DNA of 58,644 bases from Anaerolineaceae bacterium (GTDB lineage: Bacteria > Chloroflexota > Anaerolineae > Anaerolineales > Anaerolineaceae), in NCBI GenBank assembly GCA_012839565.1, contig DUMZ01000001.1, forward strand, positions 1 through 58,644, in the 5' to 3' direction. The notes below the pieces were generated by a model. The model was not told the DNA's origin, made no database searches, and was given only the letters and a program-made list of their open reading frames with translations. The stretch's first letter is position 1. The number at the start of each line of letters is the position of its first letter. The translations under genes and the position numbers were made by a program. This document shows, one piece after another, positions 53,982 through 58,644 of the stretch.

Positions 53982-56900
53982 ATGGAAAATCTTGCAATTA
54001 TTTCTAACGAAAACAACGAAAGCTTATTTGGCTACAAAATTCTATCAAACAAAAACCATGTGGTTGGGCTTGACCCTTACGTAGTCTATGAACTCCATCG
54101 CAGAAAACTCTCCAAATTCATCAACATGCTTTATGATCCTGAGCGCAAAATTACCTATTGCTTAAGAACAATTACTCGGATTTACAATCAAAAAAATACT
54201 GGCGGTGAAATTAACACCTATTTGCTGGTTAAGTTCCCAAATAACTCAGCTGCGAAAGTTAAAAAACTTGCTTTCTCAATTAAGCTATTACTTGCAGGGA
54301 ATTTTGAAAACACCTATTGGCAAGAACTCACCACCATCGAGGAATTAAAATACGCACTCAACCCTATTCCTTTCGCGGAAAGCCATCACGCTGAGATTCA
54401 TAGACGACGAGAGGAAATAAACTTAGACAGCCTAATGTCCGAACATGGCTATGGTTTTGTTAAGTATAACGACAAAGCCAAGAGCAACAAAACACAAAAT
54501 TCAATCTTCTATGTTCATCCTTTCACACCTCCCAACGGCGGATTCGAAAAGCTGGTTACAACCATGCTTAACAGTCGCCAAGACATGGTGTTCAGTTCAA
54601 TACTCTCCCCCACCAGACTTTCTGACGACGAAAAAGAATTCCTTTACAAGCAAATATCCTTATGCGAGGGTAAAACTTCTCCCGACGGTTCAAAACTATC
54701 CATTCCACAAAGCCGCTCAATCGGGCTCACAAATGCGCTGCTCAAGCAATATCTCCTCTTGCAAGACGCGCCCTATATGATGAGCTTTTTTGTCTCAAGC
54801 CCCCACCCAATCGACAATCTCATCCTGGAATTTTGCGGTTTGGCTCTCACTGAACCCGTTGCATATGGCGCTTATGCCGATAAACTAGCTCACGCAGACT
54901 TATACAATGTTGGCGGTTACGATGTGGAAGTACCACAAAGCCCCAGCGAAAACACTGCACTGGCAAAATGTGTTCAAGAACTATCCCATAACATTTGGCT
55001 TGAAAAGGGACAAAACCCCATTCATCATCGTCTGCTCCACCTCGTAGAGGCAAACGAAGCCTTGTGTAGCTTTTACTTCCCAATCAACGCGGAGGTAAAC
55101 CTCTCCGGCATGAACGTGCACTCCCTTGTCGAACATCCCCTGCCCAGAGAGCTTGTTCAGTTAGGCTTCTCCTCAACACCAAAATTACTGATCGGGAATA
55201 ACTTTGCCTCCGGCTTTGAACAAGAAGTCTATCTCCCGCAAGACACAAGAAGACAACACACCTACATTGTCGGTCAAACCGGTACCGGAAAATCCACTCT
55301 CATGAAAACCATGATTGTCTCTGACATGAAAGCGGGCAATGGCCTAACAGTCATAGACCCCCACGGTGAGCTTTACAACGATCTGCTCGAAATGATCCCC
55401 GAAAGCAGAAAAAATGATGTCGTTTTACTCGATCCGGGCGATTTTCTTTATCCTTTCGGCCTCAACATTTTAGAATTTGATAAAGATGAGCAACGCCAAT
55501 CAATCGTCAAAGAGCTAAAAGCGATTTTCAAGCGTCTCATCACTGAATATTATTCCCTTCCAGGCGAATATGCGGGTCCGGTTTTTTTCCAGCATGTACA
55601 AAACAACATGCTCCTTACCATGTCGGATTCCAACAACCCAGGCACGCTCATGGAATTTTACAACATCTTTCAAAGCAGAGATTACTGGCGCCGATGGCTT
55701 CCCTTAAAATGGCAAAGCGCGGCACTCGAATCCTGGTGCAATGTTCTTGAACGCTCAAACTACTCCGCCGTCGACAAAGGACAACGAGTAGGCGATTATT
55801 ATTCGAGTAAGTTTGAGGATTTTATTAATGATCCTCGTCTTGCGAATATTCTCGGCCAACCGAAATCAACAGTAAACCTCAATAAAATCATTGAAGAAAA
55901 CAAAATCATGCTGGTTAACCTTTCCAAAGGGCTCTTAGGAGAAGCAAACTCAGCCTTGTTCGGTATGTTGGTCATGGCAAAGATCAACGCCGCGCTGATG
56001 TCAAGGGTTGACCTCATCAGGCAAGGGCAAAAACTAACGCCACATTATCTCTACGTTGACGAATTTCAAAATATCGCCACCGAAAACTTCTCCATCCTGC
56101 TGGCAGAAGCAAGAAAATTTGGCCTAGGCTTGATTTTAGCCAATCAGTATCTCAGTCAAATAACCAGCTTCAAAATCCGCAACGCCATTTTCGGTAACGT
56201 CGGTACCGTCATCTCCTTTAGGCTCGGAATAGAAGACGCGAAACTTCTCGAAAGCGAATTTGCGCCTTTGTTTGCTCATCAAGATCTCTGCAACCTGCCT
56301 AACTATTATGCCGCCCTGCGCACCAATGTCCGTGGCGAACGCACAACCCCTTGCCACTTCAAAACCATTCGTTTGGAACCCGAACAAGGCAATGTGAAAA
56401 AATCGCAAGTTCTCACAATTTCGCGAAACAAATATGGCACCCCTAAAAAGCTGGCTGAGTTTTTGCTGTTTTCTTCCCAGGCAAGCCCACGAGACATCAG
56501 CCAAAAAGTATTAATTGAAGAAACAAAAGAAGATGGCAGTCTCACATTAAACGACTTTGATTTATCCGAATGCTATAAACTCATCGACAAAGAAAATCAG
56601 TTTAATCATTACTTGCAAACGCAAACCACAGATTTTAAACGACGCGTCATAAAATATCTCATGGACTCAGACCGTTATACCAACAAACAAGTTCTCGGCA
56701 TACTGGAGAAATTAGAAGCCATAAACATGCGCGAAATCCTTGAGATACCCGCTCAATCGTCTCAAATTGAAAAATGGTTCACCAACAAACAAGACCAGAA
56801 AATGGTCAAAGGCTTACTGCTGGACGTCAAAAGAAATTATCTTTTGCAAATCTTAGATTACGCAATAGATTTCACTGATGATTCTCCTGTCAATGAGAAT

Positions 56901-57071
56901 ATCGAACTTGCTATGAAACACATTGAAGAGAACAACTTCGATGCTGTGCATGCAGCATACCGCAATGTTCTGGAATATATAGAACAAAACAAAAACAAAC
57001 CCAAAGCAGAGAAAAAAGATAATCATAATAGATTCCTGGAAATCTTAAATGATGATGATATAGACTTTTAA
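53982..57071 (+). CDS. Orphan TraD/TraG-like conjugation-type ATPase
   Basis: 1029 residues from the ATG at 53982 with GGAAGG 6 bases upstream; a TTG at 53967 is also in frame. The first 400 residues are not recognised. The motor domain follows: Walker A VGQTGTGKST at about 431-439, TVIDPHGELYNDLL, GLNILEF, Walker B LYVDEFQNIATENF at about 690-703, and AEARKFGLGLILANQYLSQI, the sensor segment of TraG/TraD coupling proteins and HerA-like pumps. No N-terminal transmembrane helices are visible, unlike classic VirD4. The C-terminal 180 residues are helical and charged. No relaxase, VirB or mating genes are nearby, so its role may be DNA pumping outside conjugation (inference). AT-richer than the housekeeping genes. 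Confidence 0.82.
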   Translation: MENLAIISNENNESLFGYKILSNKNHVVGLDPYVVYELHRRKLSKFINMLYDPERKITYCLRTITRIYNQKNTGGEINTYLLVKFPNNSAAKVKKLAFSIKLLLAGNFENTYWQELTTIEELKYALNPIPFAESHHAEIHRRREEINLDSLMSEHGYGFVKYNDKAKSNKTQNSIFYVHPFTPPNGGFEKLVTTMLNSRQDMVFSSILSPTRLSDDEKEFLYKQISLCEGKTSPDGSKLSIPQSRSIGLTNALLKQYLLLQDAPYMMSFFVSSPHPIDNLILEFCGLALTEPVAYGAYADKLAHADLYNVGGYDVEVPQSPSENTALAKCVQELSHNIWLEKGQNPIHHRLLHLVEANEALCSFYFPINAEVNLSGMNVHSLVEHPLPRELVQLGFSSTPKLLIGNNFASGFEQEVYLPQDTRRQHTYIVGQTGTGKSTLMKTMIVSDMKAGNGLTVIDPHGELYNDLLEMIPESRKNDVVLLDPGDFLYPFGLNILEFDKDEQRQSIVKELKAIFKRLITEYYSLPGEYAGPVFFQHVQNNMLLTMSDSNNPGTLMEFYNIFQSRDYWRRWLPLKWQSAALESWCNVLERSNYSAVDKGQRVGDYYSSKFEDFINDPRLANILGQPKSTVNLNKIIEENKIMLVNLSKGLLGEANSALFGMLVMAKINAALMSRVDLIRQGQKLTPHYLYVDEFQNIATENFSILLAEARKFGLGLILANQYLSQITSFKIRNAIFGNVGTVISFRLGIEDAKLLESEFAPLFAHQDLCNLPNYYAALRTNVRGERTTPCHFKTIRLEPEQGNVKKSQVLTISRNKYGTPKKLAEFLLFSSQASPRDISQKVLIEETKEDGSLTLNDFDLSECYKLIDKENQFNHYLQTQTTDFKRRVIKYLMDSDRYTNKQVLGILEKLEAINMREILEIPAQSSQIEKWFTNKQDQKMVKGLLLDVKRNYLLQILDYAIDFTDDSPVNENIELAMKHIEENNFDAVHAAYRNVLEYIEQNKNKPKAEKKDNHNRFLEILNDDDIDF

Positions 57072-57127
57072 ACCACCCATCTACCTGCTTGTTCATCTCA
57101 TTATTTGCTTGATTCAGCCCATTAAAT

Positions 57128-57163
57128 AAAAACATCTCGTCTGCGATAGGCGAGATGTTTTTT
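57128..57163 (+). terminator. Terminator of the TraD/TraG-like gene
   Basis: AAAACATCTCG/CGAGATGTTTT stem with an 11-nt loop and T run. Confidence 0.85.
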
Positions 57164-57213
57164 GCATATTATCAATACCCCGAAAGGTAGAGTGATCGTT
57201 CCTGTGCCTGTTC

Positions 57214-57237
57214 GGTCATGGCCTCCTGTCCATGACC
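57214..57237. repeat. GGTCATGG/CCATGACC hairpin, loop CCTCCTGT
   Basis: 8-bp perfect stem with an 8-nt loop; first of three related copies. Confidence 0.75.
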
Positions 57238-57313
57238 CATGAATCAATATCATTCACCCATAGTAAGACGCTAAGGCAGGAGGGTTTGACGGAAAATCGA
57301 ACGCTTGTTTCTC

Positions 57314-57390
57314 TAACCCGCTCCTGCCGGCGTCTCGCCGAGCAGATTCAGCGCCATTACTCCCGAAGAGTAGAGTGGTTATTCCTGTAC
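57314..57390. repeat. 77-bp module Y, copy 1
   Basis: Matches 57894-57970 at 75 of 77 positions. It contains the CGGCGTCTCGCCG palindrome in its left part and a decayed CRISPR repeat (ATTACTCCCGAAGAG...) in its right part. Confidence 0.85.
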
Positions 57391-57396
57391 CTGTTC

Positions 57397-57420
57397 GGTC
57401 ATGGTCTCCTGTCCATGACC
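57397..57420. repeat. GGTCATGG/CCATGACC hairpin, loop TCTCCTGT
   Basis: Same stem as the other two copies. Its loop is the reverse complement of the loop at 57977-58000. Confidence 0.75.
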
Positions 57421-57705
57421 TGTGAATCGGTTTTCATTGCCCGCGGCGGGACGCCGGGGCGAGCTGGAATGATAAAGGGTTAAGCACTCGTTTCTACTCC
57501 TTTCTGGATGAAAACAGAAAAAGGTTGGATAAACGGTCAAGTATCAATACCCCGTAGGGTCGAGCGCTCGTTTCTACATGGTATGCATTCCGAATGGATT
57601 GCGAATTCAAATGTATCAATACCCCGAAGGGTCGGGGGCATGTTTCCACTGCCACATATTGCCCATTTTACCACACTTTTTTGTTTTTACCCCCATATAT
57701 TGCCG

Positions 57706-57770
57706 TTTTTTCGTTTGCGAGCATCTCAATAATGTGATTTTACCCCCGAGATGCTCGCAAATGCGAAAAA
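57706..57770. repeat. Long imperfect inverted repeat
   Basis: Arms 57706-57727 and 57748-57770 pair over about 21 bp with a two-base bulge, centred on GCGAGCATCTC/GAGATGCTCGC, with a 20-nt loop. The outer ends are T-rich and A-rich, so the stem can act as a terminator in either direction. Confidence 0.75.
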
Positions 57771-57846
57771 TTGAGATGAGTTTTAGTTTAATTCTTTGGC
57801 TTTGCGCCTGCGAAGACAACTCGCTGCAGGGACATGATGTGGTGCC

Positions 57847-57864
57847 CGTGGTCAGGAGACCACG
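57847..57864. repeat. CGTGGTC-AGGA-GACCACG hairpin
   Basis: 7-bp stem with loop AGGA. The same core occurs at 50681-50702 and, with one mismatch, at 26881-26897. Confidence 0.75.
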
Positions 57865-57893
57865 AGCGAACCGCACTCAGGAGTTGGTTTTCC

Positions 57894-57970
57894 TAACCCG
57901 CTTCTGCCGGCGTCTCGCCGAGCAGATTCAGCGCCATTACTCCCGAAGAGTAGAGTGATTATTCCTGTAC
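57894..57970. repeat. 77-bp module Y, copy 2
   Basis: Differs from copy 1 (57314-57390) at two positions. Directly followed by a 65-bp segment (57970-58034) that also has a partner at 57207-57271. Confidence 0.85.
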
Positions 57971-57976
57971 CTGTTC

Positions 57977-58000
57977 GGTCATGGACAGGAGACCATGACC
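57977..58000. repeat. GGTCATGG/CCATGACC hairpin, loop ACAGGAGA
   Basis: Third copy of the hairpin. The loop is inverted relative to the copy at 57397-57420 while the flanks keep their direction. Confidence 0.75.
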
Positions 58001-58644
58001 TGTGAATCAATATCATTCACCCATAGTAAGACGCCAAGGTGGGGGGATATGGCAAAAAGTCGAGCGCTCGTTTCTACTAACACTGGTATTACTTTTTGTA
58101 ATGCTATGTGTGCTTACAGTATCAATACCCCGAAGGGTCGAGCACTCGTTTCTACCTTTTGAACTTAAGGTATGGGATCATATCCCTAAGCATAGTATCA
58201 ATACCCCGAAGGGTCGGGGGCGTGTTTCCACGTATATATGGTAGAAGATATTCCCATGGAGTATACACCAGGAGTATCAATACCCCGAAGGGTCGGGGGC
58301 GTGTTTCCACATCCTAAAGTTAGGATTGTTATTAATCCTTGCAATTAGTATCAATACCCCGAAGGGTCGGGGGCGTGTTTCCACTGAAAGATGTTTTTAG
58401 CAAGAAATTGCTGATATTTATGTATCAATACCCCGAAGGGTCGGGGGCGTGTTTCCACATGTGTCCCACAGGAGCCCGTAACTGTTGAGGTTGAAGTATC
58501 AATACCCCGAAGGGTCGGGGGCGTGTTTCCACGGTTACTGGTTTACAATAGTTGAATTCGAAGGTTTAGAATGTATCAATACCCCGAAGGGTCGGGGGCG
58601 TGTTTCCACGTTCAACAATGTATCTGACGGGAAAGACTATGTCA

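Larger units (their letters stand above)
57170..57497. repeat. Decayed CRISPR repeats at the trailer end
   Basis: Remnants that align to the CRISPR repeat: 57170-57204 (ATCAATACCCCGAAAGG..., nearly full), 57295-57314 (3' half), 57352-57390 (ATTACTCCCGAAGAGTAGAG...) and 57475-57497 (AAGCACTCGTTTCTAC, 3' half). They are mixed with the 77-bp modules and palindromes described below. Confidence 0.7.
57652..58118. other. Interruption inside the CRISPR array
   Basis: About 470 bp without a full repeat. It holds a long inverted repeat (57706-57727 with 57748-57770), the CGTGGTC-AGGA-GACCACG hairpin (57847-57864), module Y copy 2, a third GGTCATGG hairpin, and a repeat 3' half (GTCGAGCGCTCGTTTCTAC at 58059-58077). 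No gene is seen. Confidence 0.7.
57541..58644 (-). CRISPR. CRISPR array, trailer part, continuing off the right edge
   Basis: 37-bp repeats that on the plus strand begin GTATCAATACCCCGAAGG and end GTTTCCAC or GTTTCTAC. Full copies lie at 57541-57577, 57613-57649, 58119-58155, 58195-58231, 58274-58310, 58348-58384, 58422-58458, 58496-58532 and 58573-58609. Spacers between them are 35 to 42 bp and all differ. On the minus strand the repeat begins GTGGAAAC and ends ATTGATAC, like the 5' handle of type I and III crRNAs, and decayed repeats lie on the left. So the array is read right to left and its leader and cas genes should lie right of the window. The left copies carry a second variant with GAGCGCTC or GAGCACTC instead of GGGGGCGTG. 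Confidence 0.97.

Noticed and set aside
57232..58317. Several short plus-strand frames over the CRISPR region
   Set aside because: They are translations of repeats and spacers (recurring INTPKGRG or SIPRRVE-like peptides) and not genes.
1..58644. Insertion sequences, transposases or integrases
   Set aside because: No DDE, tyrosine or serine recombinase motif was recognised in any translated frame that I examined.

Overview
The window looks like a chromosomal segment of a Chloroflexota bacterium, probably class Anaerolineae (inference, no marker tree was run). The reasons are the many threonine/proline-linked lipoproteins with LysM, M23 or NBR1-type Ig domains, the separate P-II-like/DUF1538 unit, and the gene style of the housekeeping operons. 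Housekeeping genes have moderate to high GC; intergenic regions, the TraD/TraG-like gene and the CRISPR end are visibly AT-richer.

Layout. 1-6401 (-) is most of a giant secreted adhesin-like protein: signal peptide, Cna_B-type repeats and an internal VWA domain, running off the left edge. 6402-7518 is a gene-poor AT-rich stretch with three GACC...GGTC dyads. 7519-10921 (+) holds a small GNAT protein, a formate/nitrite transporter and a membrane protein with a VWA-like outer part and a cytoplasmic FHA domain. Two tRNA-Ser genes (UGA, GCU) follow, then a co-directional run: membrane protein, selA, M24 peptidase, tsaD, OsmC protein, the DUF1538/P-II-like trio, an M1-type lipoprotein and a LysM-M23 protein (11342-21803). 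21957-26748 (-) is a tandem of three paralogous LysM/M23 proteins. Then come tRNA-Leu(CAG), an FtsB/DivIC-like gene, a YczE-type membrane protein, and infC-rpmI-rplT with an AUU start codon on infC.

From 30005 to 47756 nearly everything is on the minus strand: dus, a GH38 mannosidase, queG and two NBR1-Ig lipoproteins; an ABC-2 exporter with overlapping genes; a BMP-type nucleoside ABC importer with a clear promoter and palindromic operator; an MFS sugar-type transporter; and trmD. 47912-50568 (+) has an orphan six-hairpin-glycosidase-like protein and a small membrane protein.

The right end (50569-58644) is the accessory part. It contains tRNA-Lys, dispersed short palindromes, and a roughly 230-bp direct repeat (promoter + tRNA-Ser(GGA) + terminator; one copy intact, one decayed) that brackets a gene for an anchored InlB-B-repeat protein. 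It also contains an orphan TraD/TraG-like ATPase and the trailer end of a CRISPR array that continues off the right edge. The array has two repeat variants, decayed repeats at its old end, and 77-bp modules with hairpins whose loops are inverted between copies. No cas genes, transposase, integrase or relaxase are visible in the window.
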